Source: a virus
DNA length: 43,674 nucleotides
IMG/VR virus record: IMGVR_UViG_3300005511_000019
Location: 1-43,674 of that record
Direction: 5' to 3' (one strand)
Shown: positions 15,975-23,134 of the stretch, piece after piece
Numbering within the stretch: position 1 is the first letter of the stretch
How the letters are laid out: each line of letters opens with the position of its first letter
The notes under the pieces: generated by a model
Databases searched by the model: none
Seen by the model: only the letters and a program-made list of their open reading frames with translations
What the model was told of the DNA's origin: nothing
Made by a program: the position numbers and the translations under genes

Positions 15975-15994
15975 AACCATGCCTGAAGCGCGAG

Positions 15995-16009
15995 TCAACA
16001 TAATGTCGA
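15995..16009. promoter_or_regulatory. Operator-like palindrome 8
   Basis: TCAACATAATGTCGA, one mismatch from consensus, upstream of the minus-strand gene at 15660-15974. Confidence 0.7.
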
Positions 16010-16027
16010 TTAGCAAAAGTGCTCAGA

Positions 16028-16357
16028 GTCCAAGTGATTACTTGGACCGGTCCAAGTGAAAAAACGACTCGTTGGACGGGAATTTTCCTTAGTTTTCAGT
16101 CGGATGTTAATTTTGGTCCAAACGTCCAAGTAAAATGGGCCAAAATCCCTATACGTGACAGAGCCGTTCGTTGTGCATCCTTCTCCAATGAGTTGATTTA
16201 TGCACAACGGACGCTTCTGCCAGCAGGTGTGTGATCGCGCATACACGGGAATTTCACTTGGACTCTTTGGACCATTGGACTTTATTTAATAAGTATATGA
16301 AAAATAACAGAAAACTTCCGTCCAAGTAGGAGCCAAAAACCGTCCAAGGGTCCAAGT
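16028..16357. other. Candidate replication origin with GTCCAAGT boxes
   Basis: A gene-free stretch (16017-16593) that holds the octamer GTCCAAGT at 16028, 16050, 16124, 16320 and 16350, its reverse ACTTGGAC at 16040 and 16256, and a near copy at 16342. Shorter TTGGAC copies occur at 16072, 16267 and 16275. Between them lies a strongly AT-rich segment at about 16281-16318. Clustered repeats beside an AT-rich tract resemble an iteron origin; a multi-site operator is the alternative. Short open frames here are unlikely to be genes. Confidence 0.55.
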
Positions 16358-16468
16358 AAATCGCCAAAACCGTATATTTTAGGAAAAAAATCTCAAAATC
16401 CGCACGCAACGGGGTCTCAGCGCCCCCGCGGTCGTCATTTTTAGCGGCCCAGGACCCGAAGCCACCTT

Positions 16469-16488
16469 GTCCGTTGTGCATCAATCAA
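16469..16488 (+). repeat. 20-bp direct repeat, left copy
   Basis: GTCCGTTGTGCATCAATCAA, identical to 17349-17368. Related partial copies lie at 16169-16178 and, inverted, at 16200-16213, 17677-17688 and 17703-17713. The two full copies bracket the HNH gene. Confidence 0.85.
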
Positions 16489-16520
16489 CTCATCAGCGCA
16501 TCGGCGCATCACTTGATCGA

Positions 16521-16535
16521 TCAACATAAGGTTGA
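16521..16535. promoter_or_regulatory. Operator-like palindrome 9
   Basis: TCAACATAAGGTTGA, upstream of the HNH gene at 16594. Confidence 0.7.
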
Positions 16536-16593
16536 TATTCCTATCCATCTAAGCGCGCCCCACATCGGGCATTGCGTTAGGTGAGGTTGTGCT

Positions 16594-17310
16594 GTGTTGA
16601 CTGATAGCGACATTGCCCATGATCGAGGTGCGGCCAGGCTGCTAGGCGCGCGCTGTTATCGAGGCTCCCCCTGTGCACGGTGCGACGCTCGATTGCGCTA
16701 CACGGCGAACGGCGCTTGCGTGCATTGCCTCGCTGCGGATGGCAGGCGCTACAAGGCAGGGCGCATTGAGCAAGAGCGGGAACGAAAGCGCGCATGGAAG
16801 CGGGCGAACCCCGACAAGGTGAGGGCTTCCAAGGCTGCAGCATATGCACCCAAGCGTGAGGCTGCTCGCTTGCGCCGTGAGGTGCGTGAGGCTGATGCAT
16901 TGGCCATGCGGCAGGCCTATGGGCATGCAATCGAGATGGCTCGGCAAGAGCGCGAGACTAACCGCCCTCAACGCCAGCGCGATCTATGGCGGCGCATGCG
17001 TTCATTGAGGCGTGCCAGGATGCGAGCTGCGGAAGGCGAGTTCAGCCTTGATCAGGCGGCATTGCTATTAGTGCTGCAGGGTGGCCAATGCGCCTATTGC
17101 GATGCCGCCGAGCGACTGACGATTGACCACATGACGCCTTTGTCTAGAGGCGGATCTAACCGCGCTTCCAACATTCAATGGCTTTGCAAACCGCATAACG
17201 ATTCCAAGCATGCGCGCACGGATGAGGCGTATCGAGCTGCGGCCGGCATCGATCGGGAAACCGGGGCTGTTGATTATGCCCGACTCCTCTTTTCGATCAT
17301 GGGCGATTAA
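16594..17310 (+). CDS. HNH endonuclease
   Basis: 238 residues. The C-terminal domain is an HNH nuclease: CAYCDAAERLTIDHMTPL, then GGSNRASNIQWLC and HNDSKH. The N-terminus has a separate Cys-rich region (CYRGSPCARCDARLRYTANG then CVHC) that is related to the gene at 17380, followed by a long basic helical linker. The GTG start has GAGG upstream. It may be a homing endonuclease or a host-DNA nuclease. The gene lies between two identical 20-bp direct repeats, which fits insertion as a mobile unit. Confidence 0.85.
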   Translation: MLTDSDIAHDRGAARLLGARCYRGSPCARCDARLRYTANGACVHCLAADGRRYKAGRIEQERERKRAWKRANPDKVRASKAAAYAPKREAARLRREVREADALAMRQAYGHAIEMARQERETNRPQRQRDLWRRMRSLRRARMRAAEGEFSLDQAALLLVLQGGQCAYCDAAERLTIDHMTPLSRGGSNRASNIQWLCKPHNDSKHARTDEAYRAAAGIDRETGAVDYARLLFSIMGD

Positions 17311-17325
17311 TCAACATTGTGTTGA
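17311..17325. promoter_or_regulatory. Operator-like palindrome 10
   Basis: TCAACATTGTGTTGA, right after the HNH stop. Its right arm is the -35 of the promoter at 17322-17350. Confidence 0.7.
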
Positions 17326-17350
17326 CTGCGCTGCAGCCAGGCTCTAGCGT
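17322..17350 (+). promoter_or_regulatory. Promoter of the 90-aa gene
   Basis: TTGACT, 17-base spacer, TAGCGT. The right-hand 20-bp repeat begins at the end of the -10 box. Confidence 0.45.
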
Positions 17351-17368
17351 CCGTTGTGCATCAATCAA
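17349..17368 (+). repeat. 20-bp direct repeat, right copy
   Basis: GTCCGTTGTGCATCAATCAA, an exact copy of 16469-16488, 880 bases downstream. Confidence 0.85.
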
Positions 17369-17379
17369 TGAGGTGTTGA

Positions 17380-17652
17380 ATGGAACATGCAAACGCCACC
17401 CTGCCGCACACACGGCTAGAGGCGCGCTCGCAAGGCAGTCGCCTTTATTGGGGCCTGCAGTGTGAGGCGCATCCCGGCTCGCCACGCTATACGGCCAACG
17501 CCCGATGTGTGGCCTGCGCCAAGCTCGATCGGCAGGCGAGGGGTAAGGCTAATCCTGCCTATGATGCGGCGCGCAAGCGCTTGGCCAGGGCACGCCTTGC
17601 GGCTGAACGAGCTGCAACCGTCGCCCCGCAGTTCGCCGATTTGTTGGGCTGA
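17380..17652 (+). CDS. Small Cys-rich protein with DLLG tail
   Basis: 90 residues. The segment RLYWGLQCEAHPGSPRYTAN then CVAC aligns with the N-terminal Cys-rich region of the neighbouring HNH protein, so it looks like that zinc-binding domain on its own. It ends APQFADLLG, the shared tail. No nuclease residues are present. Possible roles are a regulator of, or competitor for, the HNH protein's DNA site; this is inference. Confidence 0.65.
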   Translation: MEHANATLPHTRLEARSQGSRLYWGLQCEAHPGSPRYTANARCVACAKLDRQARGKANPAYDAARKRLARARLAAERAATVAPQFADLLG

Positions 17653-17656
17653 ACAC

Positions 17657-17671
17657 TCAACATAGTGTTGA
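17657..17671. promoter_or_regulatory. Operator-like palindrome 11
   Basis: TCAACATAGTGTTGA, five bases after the stop at 17652. Its right arm is the -35 of the promoter at 17668. Confidence 0.75.
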
Positions 17672-17696
17672 CTAATGCAACACGGACGCTCATAGT
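17668..17696 (+). promoter_or_regulatory. Promoter of the 69-aa gene
   Basis: TTGACT, 17-base spacer, CATAGT. The start codon is the GTG at 17724. Confidence 0.5.
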
Positions 17697-17723
17697 CAGA
17701 CTCACAACGGACGGAGATTGATT

Positions 17724-17933
17724 GTGTTTGATCTTGCTGCCTTGAAGAGCGAAGCGCTGGACGCCGTTATTAGGCTCCTTGAAGTCTCGCCTGCCGACGA
17801 AGTCGAAATTCGCTATTGGGCCGAGTGGATCGATGCGGGCAATGGCTGCCACTATCTCGACTTGGATATTGATCTTGGCGTGACGCTTGTGTGCGCCAAG
17901 ATCATCCGAGGCGTTCCGTCAATCCTTATTTAG
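17724..17933 (+). CDS. Unknown small protein
   Basis: 69 residues, acidic, not recognised. The GTG has GGAG seven bases upstream; a TTG at 17718 is in frame but too close to it. The sequence alternates helix (LKSEALDAVIRLLEV) and strand (CHYLDLDIDLGVTLVC). It stands alone between two palindromes. Confidence 0.55.
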   Translation: MFDLAALKSEALDAVIRLLEVSPADEVEIRYWAEWIDAGNGCHYLDLDIDLGVTLVCAKIIRGVPSILI

Positions 17934-17937
17934 ATAA

Positions 17938-17952
17938 TCAACATAAGGTTGA
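17938..17952. promoter_or_regulatory. Operator-like palindrome 12
   Basis: TCAACATAAGGTTGA, ending six bases before the ATG at 17958. Its AAGG doubles as a weak Shine-Dalgarno. Confidence 0.7.
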
Positions 17953-17957
17953 TAATC

Positions 17958-18227
17958 ATGGCTCGCCCCCACATTCCGCACCATCGCCCCGCCATCCTGC
18001 CCGCCCTTGGCGCTGGCGTCATGCTCGCAACCGCGTTCGGCGCCGGCCTCCTTTGGCCCGTCATGCAGCCGCGCGCGACGTACCAGCTCATTGCGGAAAC
18101 GCGGGCCGGACACGTCTACATTGCGGGCGCCGGCTCTACCTGCCGCGAGGCGAGCAAGGGCGCCGTCATTCCCGACGACTGGACTCGCCTCACTTGCGAG
18201 CGCTCGCGCTTTTCCGCGTCCCGTTAA
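17958..18227 (+). CDS. Small membrane-anchored protein
   Basis: 89 residues. A short basic N-terminus is followed by one hydrophobic segment (ILPALGAGVMLATAFGAGLL, about residues 14-33), probably an uncleaved signal anchor. A small outer domain follows with two Cys (STCREAS and LTCERS) that could form a disulphide. Function unknown; a superinfection or envelope role is possible. Confidence 0.6.
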   Translation: MARPHIPHHRPAILPALGAGVMLATAFGAGLLWPVMQPRATYQLIAETRAGHVYIAGAGSTCREASKGAVIPDDWTRLTCERSRFSASR

Positions 18228-18242
18228 TCCACATAGTATTGA
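18228..18242. promoter_or_regulatory. Operator-like palindrome 13
   Basis: TCCACATAGTATTGA, two changes from consensus, 12 bases upstream of the ATG at 18255. Confidence 0.55.
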
Positions 18243-18254
18243 AAGGCTATCGTC

Positions 18255-19529
18255 ATGCTTTCCCACAACGTTCGCGCCGGCTATTTCCATCACAAGGGCC
18301 GCGCCCTGAACAACGCGGCTGCAGCTCGCGCCGTCAATCCGACTCCGTATGTGCAGCGTCTTCGCGGCCAGGCAGCAATCGCCTGTTTGGCCAAAGCGCG
18401 GGCCGATGATGAGCGCGGGCAGACGTTCTACAATGAGGCCCGCTATCCCGAATTCGCTTACTTTTCGCGGCAGGCGGAAAAGGGCATAGCTCATGTCGAG
18501 CTGCCCGCAAATTTCGGCCTGCGCTATGTCGGCGCCGTCAACCCGGAAGAGCGTCGGGACTCTCGCTGGCAGCGCAATGCGGAAGCGCCTGATCATGGTT
18601 GGATCACTGATCCACATGGCGACGTCTTCAAAGACGGCAGCGGGCTTTGCTATGGCGTCGTGTATCAGCTTCCCGGCAAGCGCGGGCATTCCCGCTTCGT
18701 CGCGGGCTATCAGTTCGGCGGGATGGATGGCGGGCCGACTCTCGACTTCTCGCGCATCTTTTCCGGCCGGGCCGATGGATACGGGAACGCTCGCGACGAC
18801 GATATGGCGCACGACGCGGCGCGGGCAGCCGATGACATGGCCAAGCGCGCGGCCGAGGAAGAGCGCGAATATCAAACGGCATGGGCGGCAGGCTCGCGCT
18901 ATGCGGATCTAGGGGCGCAGATTGCCGAATGGCGGAAGGCTATTCTTGCGCTTGGCCGCGACCGTCGCGCCGCTAAGGGCGTGGGGGAATTCCCTGCAAT
19001 CTGCAGCGCCGTCCGCAAGGCGTTGAAAAGGAATCGACCCATGCCAGCCTTCATTCTCACCGGCGCCGATGCGCCCGCGTTCCAGGCTTTGGACGCCTTC
19101 ACACAAGGTTATATCGAGGCGCTTTTCTTCACTGAGGAAGAGCGGCTTTGCGAGGAAGGTGAGGGGCGCGAAATGCCGACTGTTGCCTTCAATACCGCCA
19201 CCATGGAGTCGAGCTTCGTCGGCGGCAATTCCTATGGTGTTGCGGACCTTGCGTCGGAAGCGCTCGCCTCGATCATCGCCGATTGTAGCGCGTTCCAAGC
19301 GACGCCCGCATGGCGTGCTCTAGGGACTAGCGCTCTTGCTGGCGAAGAAGAGCAACCTGACGACATCCGCGCGGGTCGAGATTTTTGGTACACGCGCAAT
19401 GGCCATGGTTGCGGCTTTTGGGATGGTGATTGGCAAGAGCCCCATGCAACAGCTCTTTCCGAAGCTGCGAGCGCCATGGGTGGCTGCGACGTCTATATCG
19501 GCGATGACGGCAAGGTGCATTTGTCATGA
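18255..19529 (+). CDS. Unknown two-part accessory protein
   Basis: 424 residues. The N-terminal part (residues 1-230) is soluble with an Arg/Ala-rich helical stretch (about 180-230). The C-terminal part begins at about residue 262 (MPAFILTGADAPAFQALDAF) and contains QGYIEALFFTEE and a Trp/Gly-rich DFWYTRNGHGCGFWDGDW, then DVYIGDDGKVHL. That C-terminal unit recurs, from memory, as a free-standing hypothetical protein in phages and plasmids, so this may be a fusion. No function known. The gene overlaps the next by four bases. Confidence 0.65.
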   Translation: MLSHNVRAGYFHHKGRALNNAAAARAVNPTPYVQRLRGQAAIACLAKARADDERGQTFYNEARYPEFAYFSRQAEKGIAHVELPANFGLRYVGAVNPEERRDSRWQRNAEAPDHGWITDPHGDVFKDGSGLCYGVVYQLPGKRGHSRFVAGYQFGGMDGGPTLDFSRIFSGRADGYGNARDDDMAHDAARAADDMAKRAAEEEREYQTAWAAGSRYADLGAQIAEWRKAILALGRDRRAAKGVGEFPAICSAVRKALKRNRPMPAFILTGADAPAFQALDAFTQGYIEALFFTEEERLCEEGEGREMPTVAFNTATMESSFVGGNSYGVADLASEALASIIADCSAFQATPAWRALGTSALAGEEEQPDDIRAGRDFWYTRNGHGCGFWDGDWQEPHATALSEAASAMGGCDVYIGDDGKVHLS

Positions 19530-19861
19530 GCCGCGACGTCATCCTTTACACCGTGCTTCACAACAGCGCGGCCGATCATCCGCAATGCGTCAAGGGGCCG
19601 GTCAAGGCCGTGCCGCATCAGGGCGCCGGCTATTCGGCCCATTTCTTTGAAGGGCACGGACTCGTTAATCCCGACTATGACGCCGTGAGGGAATGCCTGC
19701 CGCACTATTGGCGCAAGGCATGGGACCGTCGCGGCGGGGTTTGGTTCACTAGCGAAGCTGGGGCGCCGGAACCGCGCAAGCCGGCATCCGTGACGCTTCA
19801 AAGCACACGCGGCCGAACGCTCGCGACAATCTACCTGCAGCCATATCGGTTTGCAGCCTAA
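19526..19861 (+). CDS. Unknown small protein
   Basis: 111 residues, not recognised. The start overlaps the upstream stop (ATGA). The sequence has YTVLHNSAADHPQC, several His and aromatic residues, and a beta-like C-terminus (TLATIYLQPYRF). It belongs to the accessory run at 17.9-21.5 kb. Confidence 0.6.
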   Translation: MSRDVILYTVLHNSAADHPQCVKGPVKAVPHQGAGYSAHFFEGHGLVNPDYDAVRECLPHYWRKAWDRRGGVWFTSEAGAPEPRKPASVTLQSTRGRTLATIYLQPYRFAA

Positions 19862-19897
19862 CCCTTCCCGATCCGCGCCACAGGTGCGCCCTCTCAT

Positions 19898-19912
19898 TCA
19901 ACATAAGGTGGA
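19898..19912. promoter_or_regulatory. Operator-like palindrome 14, fused to the ribosome site
   Basis: TCAACATAAGGTGGA. The left arm is intact and the right arm is changed to AAGGTGG, which serves as the Shine-Dalgarno for the ATG at 19918. Confidence 0.6.
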
Positions 19913-19917
19913 AAATC

Positions 19918-20310
19918 ATGTCTGACATCTACAAGCAATTCGACGCCGCCTTTTCCAACGTCTCGGCCTTTGTCATCGTCAAAGAGGGCCAGCGCGTCGC
20001 AACTATCGCCTTCAAGTTCCCCCGTGACGGCGCAGGGCGGCTCTATGCGTATGTGCATTGGACCGGCTCGCAGATGGTGCGCGGATATGCGGGCGGTTAC
20101 GGCTATGACAAGAAAACGGCCGCCGCTTCCGTCGCGGCGCACAAACTGCCTTTTCCCTATCAAATGAGCGATGTCATGGCGGACAACTACGTTTCGCCGG
20201 ATACGGCTCCAACCTATGACGCCTTTCGCTATGCGCTGCAGCGTGACGGCGGCGAAAATTGGGACTCGGCCCTGCGGAAAGCAGGCTTCGAAGTTTGGCA
20301 GGCCGTATAA
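19918..20310 (+). CDS. Conserved accessory protein of unknown function
   Basis: 130 residues. The start MSDIYKQFDAAFSNVSAFV and the segment IAFKFPRDGAGRLYAYVHW are familiar from phage and plasmid accessory regions, without a known role. The middle GYAGGYGYDKKTAAASVAA is Gly-rich. It ends 64 bases before the HerA-like gene. Confidence 0.65.
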   Translation: MSDIYKQFDAAFSNVSAFVIVKEGQRVATIAFKFPRDGAGRLYAYVHWTGSQMVRGYAGGYGYDKKTAAASVAAHKLPFPYQMSDVMADNYVSPDTAPTYDAFRYALQRDGGENWDSALRKAGFEVWQAV

Positions 20311-20374
20311 TCCGCGTGACTTTGATCGAGCCGGCGCCAGGCGTGCCGGTTCCGTCGAAAGCAACGGATTCCCA

Positions 20375-21541
20375 ATGATCAATCTCAACAGCACGGCAGG
20401 CATTCCGGCTCGATACGCCAATCGGCACGGGCTGATCACTGGCCAAACCGGAACCGGCAAAACCGTAACGCTGATGACGCTCGCGGAGCGGTTCAGCCGG
20501 GCCGGCGTTCCCGTCTTCATTGCGGACGTAAAGGGCGATATTGCCGCGCTAGCGCGGTCATGCCCTGCCGTGCAGCTCGACTTGTTCGGCCATGCCGGCA
20601 ACCCTATCCGCGTATCCTTTGACGCCATGGGCGCCGATCTAGTGGCGCGTGCCCTGGAACTAACCGACGCGCAAAGCGGGGTTGTGGAAGTCGCCTTTGC
20701 CTATGCGCGGGACAACCGCCTAGCGCTCGCCAGCATCGCCGATTTTCGCGCCGTGCTCGCCAGGCTGCATGCAGACGCCAAAGCGATATCCGCTCAATAT
20801 GGGCAAGTCGGCGCAGCGAGCATTGCCGTTGTGCAGCGCGCCTTGATGCGCCTTGAAGGGCAGGGCGGGCGCACCATGTTCGCCTACCCTGCTTTCGACG
20901 TTGCGGAGCTGCTAGAGCCGTCGCGGATCAGCATCCTAAAGGCCGATAGGCTGATGCAATCGCCGCGGCTCTATGGTGCCTTCCTGCTTTGGATGCTGTC
21001 GGATCTTTATGAGCGCTTGCCGGAAATCGGCGATCAACCGGCGCCGCGACTCGTCTTCTTTTTTGACGAGGCGCATTTGTTGTTTCAGGATTGCCCGGCT
21101 GCCCTGTTGCGGCGGATCGAACAAACGGTGCGCCTCATCCGATCGAAGGGAGTCGGGGTCTATTTCGTCACGCAAGCGCCCGATGATGTCCCGACCGTTA
21201 TTCGTGATCAGCTCGCGCACCGTATCGAGCACGATCGCGCCTTGCCGGTTGGAGTCGCCAGGTTCCGCACCATGACGCGTGAGGGGAAGCCGGCGCCGAT
21301 GATAACCGCCAAGGTTGACTTGCCGGAATGCCCGCTAGGGCCGCTGCAGGCTCATGAGCTACCGCCAAGCCCGGCGCCAGGTGCATCGGCCGCGCCGTCG
21401 CAATGGCCAGCCGTCGCGCTCATAGCGGCGGGAGTCGTGCTCGCTGCCTTCCTCGCATGGTGGCTGATAGCGGCAGGCCATACAGGCAAGGCGGTTGCCG
21501 TTCTCGCTGGCCTAGCCATATTCGCGCGGATCAGGCGCTAG
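20375..21541 (+). CDS. HerA/DUF853-like ATPase with C-terminal membrane anchor
   Basis: 388 residues. Walker A GQTGTGKT at 23-30, then VFIADVKGDIAALA as in DUF853/YjgR ATPases, and Walker B LVFFFDEAHLLFQ near 225-237, with a sensor-like GVYFVTQAPDD. It is shorter than the usual family member of about 500 residues. In place of the normal C-terminus there is a Pro-rich linker and a hydrophobic region with probably two membrane spans (about 345-380), ending basic. This would put a HerA-like DNA pump or translocase on the membrane; substrate and role are unknown. The start is the ATG at 20375; the upstream open frame overlaps another gene. Confidence 0.8.
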   Translation: MINLNSTAGIPARYANRHGLITGQTGTGKTVTLMTLAERFSRAGVPVFIADVKGDIAALARSCPAVQLDLFGHAGNPIRVSFDAMGADLVARALELTDAQSGVVEVAFAYARDNRLALASIADFRAVLARLHADAKAISAQYGQVGAASIAVVQRALMRLEGQGGRTMFAYPAFDVAELLEPSRISILKADRLMQSPRLYGAFLLWMLSDLYERLPEIGDQPAPRLVFFFDEAHLLFQDCPAALLRRIEQTVRLIRSKGVGVYFVTQAPDDVPTVIRDQLAHRIEHDRALPVGVARFRTMTREGKPAPMITAKVDLPECPLGPLQAHELPPSPAPGASAAPSQWPAVALIAAGVVLAAFLAWWLIAAGHTGKAVAVLAGLAIFARIRR

Positions 21542-21548
21542 ACATCAG

Positions 21549-21575
21549 CCCGGCCCTAGAGCCGGGTTTTTCTTT
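21549..21575 (+). terminator. Rho-independent terminator
   Basis: CCCGGC-cctaga-GCCGGG followed by TTTTTCTTT. It ends the 17.9-21.5 kb run and abuts a convergent lipoprotein gene. Confidence 0.85.
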
Positions 21576-21945
21576 AGATCGGCACGCCATCGGCCAGGCA
21601 ATTGTTGAGGATGGCTTGCGCCCATGACGCGCCACCATCCAAGCCGGCTATATCAGCCGTCCTGTAAGTCCCATCGGGCTTAAGCCATCCCTGAAACGCG
21701 GCAGGGTTACCATAGGCGCCGAGCGCATTGCGACCGCTGACGGTCCCGCAAACTTCGATAGTGCCGTTATCAGCGCGCCCGGCTGCAATCTTCCCAAAGC
21801 GGGCCGAGTCGGGATCTTTGAGCCGCGTCATCACTTCAATGCGGACTTTCGCCAGGTCGCTTTCGCTAAGCTCGATTGGCCGGGTTTGGACTGTCTGACA
21901 TCCCGCCAGCATCAGCGCGGCGCCGATCAGTAATGCAGCTCGCAT
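21574..21945 (-). CDS. Small lipoprotein
   Basis: 123 residues. A signal sequence with lipobox LAGC (Cys at residue 16) predicts a lipid-anchored protein. The mature part has VMTRLKDPDSARFGKI and CGTVSGRNALGAYG, as in small bacterial lipoproteins of unknown function. It is the only gene here on this strand and converges on the ATPase terminator. In a phage it could be a superinfection-exclusion (lysogenic conversion) lipoprotein; that is inference. Confidence 0.75.
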   Translation of the reverse strand: MRAALLIGAALMLAGCQTVQTRPIELSESDLAKVRIEVMTRLKDPDSARFGKIAAGRADNGTIEVCGTVSGRNALGAYGNPAAFQGWLKPDGTYRTADIAGLDGGASWAQAILNNCLADGVPI

Positions 21946-22096
21946 CCTATTCCCTCGCCAAAACTCAATAGGAAGGCCAGGGAAGCCCCTTGCCGCCTAT
22001 GCGAGCTACCATGGCAGCGGGCAAGGTCGCAAATGCCGCCACAGGCGCGCTAATGGCGCGGAATGCTGTTCGCGTCGGGATTTTCCGCGTCAATAT

Positions 22097-22111
22097 TCCA
22101 CCTAGTGTTGA
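22097..22111. promoter_or_regulatory. Operator-like palindrome 15
   Basis: TCCACCTAGTGTTGA, with a degenerate left arm, lying in the gene-poor spacer. Confidence 0.5.
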
Positions 22112-22360
22112 CTATCGGGCGAATCCTGCTATTCGCGGGCGCCCGCCTGCACCTGCCTGCGGACGGGTGTGCATGCACGCTTGCCCGTGATCGCGGGCGG
22201 ATAGCGCGAGCGTATAGGCGCAGGAGCGCGAGCGCGCGCAACCGACGTCGGTACTTGAAAAACCTCGCCTGTTCCGAAAATCAGGCCAGAGAACCAAGGC
22301 GTCAAAATCCTGGTTCACTCAAGCCCTCGCCAGACCTCACGTCCGGTGCATGATGGCCGG

Positions 22361-22389
22361 TTGACATAATCAACATAATGTTGATTAAT
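22361..22389 (+). promoter_or_regulatory. Promoter with operator in the spacer
   Basis: TTGACA, 17 bases, ATTAAT. The consensus palindrome at 22370-22384 fills the spacer, so binding would block polymerase directly. Confidence 0.5.
22370..22384. promoter_or_regulatory. Operator-like palindrome 16 (perfect)
   Basis: TCAACATAATGTTGA, a consensus copy 40 bases before the ATG at 22425. Confidence 0.8.
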
Positions 22390-22424
22390 GAGGACACCAG
22401 AGCTGAATCTCACGAGGAGCGGTT

Positions 22425-22568
22425 ATGTATAAGCATCGCGAACCTGACTATCTCCCCGGTCATGCGCCTTCACCACTCGCCGGAATGCTGATGATGCTGT
22501 TTTTCGGCTTCACGATCGGCGTCGTCAGCACGGCTCTCTATCTGTCACTTTTCGTGGTGCCACGATGA
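22425..22568 (+). CDS. Small single-span membrane protein
   Basis: 47 residues, starting MYKHREPDYLPG. One hydrophobic span, GMLMMLFFGFTIGVVSTALY, covers about residues 20-39. GAGGAG lies five bases before the ATG, and the stop overlaps the next start (ATGA), so it is a real coupled gene. Function unknown. Confidence 0.65.
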   Translation: MYKHREPDYLPGHAPSPLAGMLMMLFFGFTIGVVSTALYLSLFVVPR

Positions 22569-23098
22569 GCGCCGAATGGGTGCCGTGGTTCGGCCTGCCT
22601 AATTCAAGCGTGACGCCGCAGAGCCAGGGCATGGTCGACGTCAAGCTGCGCAACGGCCAGTACCTGCGTTCCATGTGTGCTTCTGCGCTCATGTGGGGTC
22701 ACGACGGCTCGTCAAGCGACATCGTCTTTTTCCGTCAATCGGAGCTTCAGGATCGCGGCCACATCGGCAGCCAGAGGGCCGAGCCCGAGCCGATCATCTC
22801 GGTCGGCCGCCTCGATCCCCGCATCACGCACGGCGTTCTGACAGCCGCGGTGAAGGCCGCTTCACACTACAATCGAACGCACTCCTTTCAGGTGGCCATG
22901 CTCGCCGGCGTTCAGGCTGCGCTCGCGAGGATCGACGCCGATGCTCAGGCCAGAGCCGGTTACCAGACGGTCACGGTCAAGATCGACGGGAGCGAGAAGA
23001 TCGGCGCCGCCCTGGATCGCTTCAAGCGGGACATAGCTCGGGCTCTGCCGCGCGCCATCGAAACCCTGAAACGAATCTCGAAAACGAATCTGCGCTGA
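22565..23098 (+). CDS. Unknown protein
   Basis: 177 residues, not recognised. The N-terminus has EWVPWFGLP and VDVKLRNGQYLRSMCASALMW, which reads as a beta domain also seen in phage proteins that describe on-screen fields such as GxVxVxxRxG. The C-terminal part is a helical, basic tail (ERFKRDIARAL-like). It is coupled to the upstream membrane protein by a four-base overlap. Confidence 0.6.
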   Translation: MSAEWVPWFGLPNSSVTPQSQGMVDVKLRNGQYLRSMCASALMWGHDGSSSDIVFFRQSELQDRGHIGSQRAEPEPIISVGRLDPRITHGVLTAAVKAASHYNRTHSFQVAMLAGVQAALARIDADAQARAGYQTVTVKIDGSEKIGAALDRFKRDIARALPRAIETLKRISKTNLR

Positions 23099-23134
23099 CG
23101 ATTCACTTCGAGTCCAAAGCCAAAGAGCAAAGCT

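Larger units (their letters stand above)
21946..22424. other. Gene-poor spacer with palindromes and GC-rich structure
   Basis: No convincing gene. It holds palindromes at 22097-22111 and 22370-22384. Between them is a GC-rich stretch with the hairpin GCGAAT-cctgct-ATTCGC (22119-22136) and a repeated GCGCGAGCG. A small RNA read rightward from the first palindrome is possible but unproven. Confidence 0.4.

Noticed and set aside
16028-16357. CRISPR array
   Set aside because: The boxes are eight bases, unevenly spaced and in both orientations; no cas gene is present.
16010-16484. Several short open frames in the repeat-rich gap
   Set aside because: They lack ribosome sites, their peptides reflect the repeated boxes, and none looks like a protein.
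21990-22354. Short open frames in the 22-kb spacer on both strands
   Set aside because: They overlap each other, are rich in Arg and Ala as expected for GC-rich noncoding DNA, and have no good start sites.
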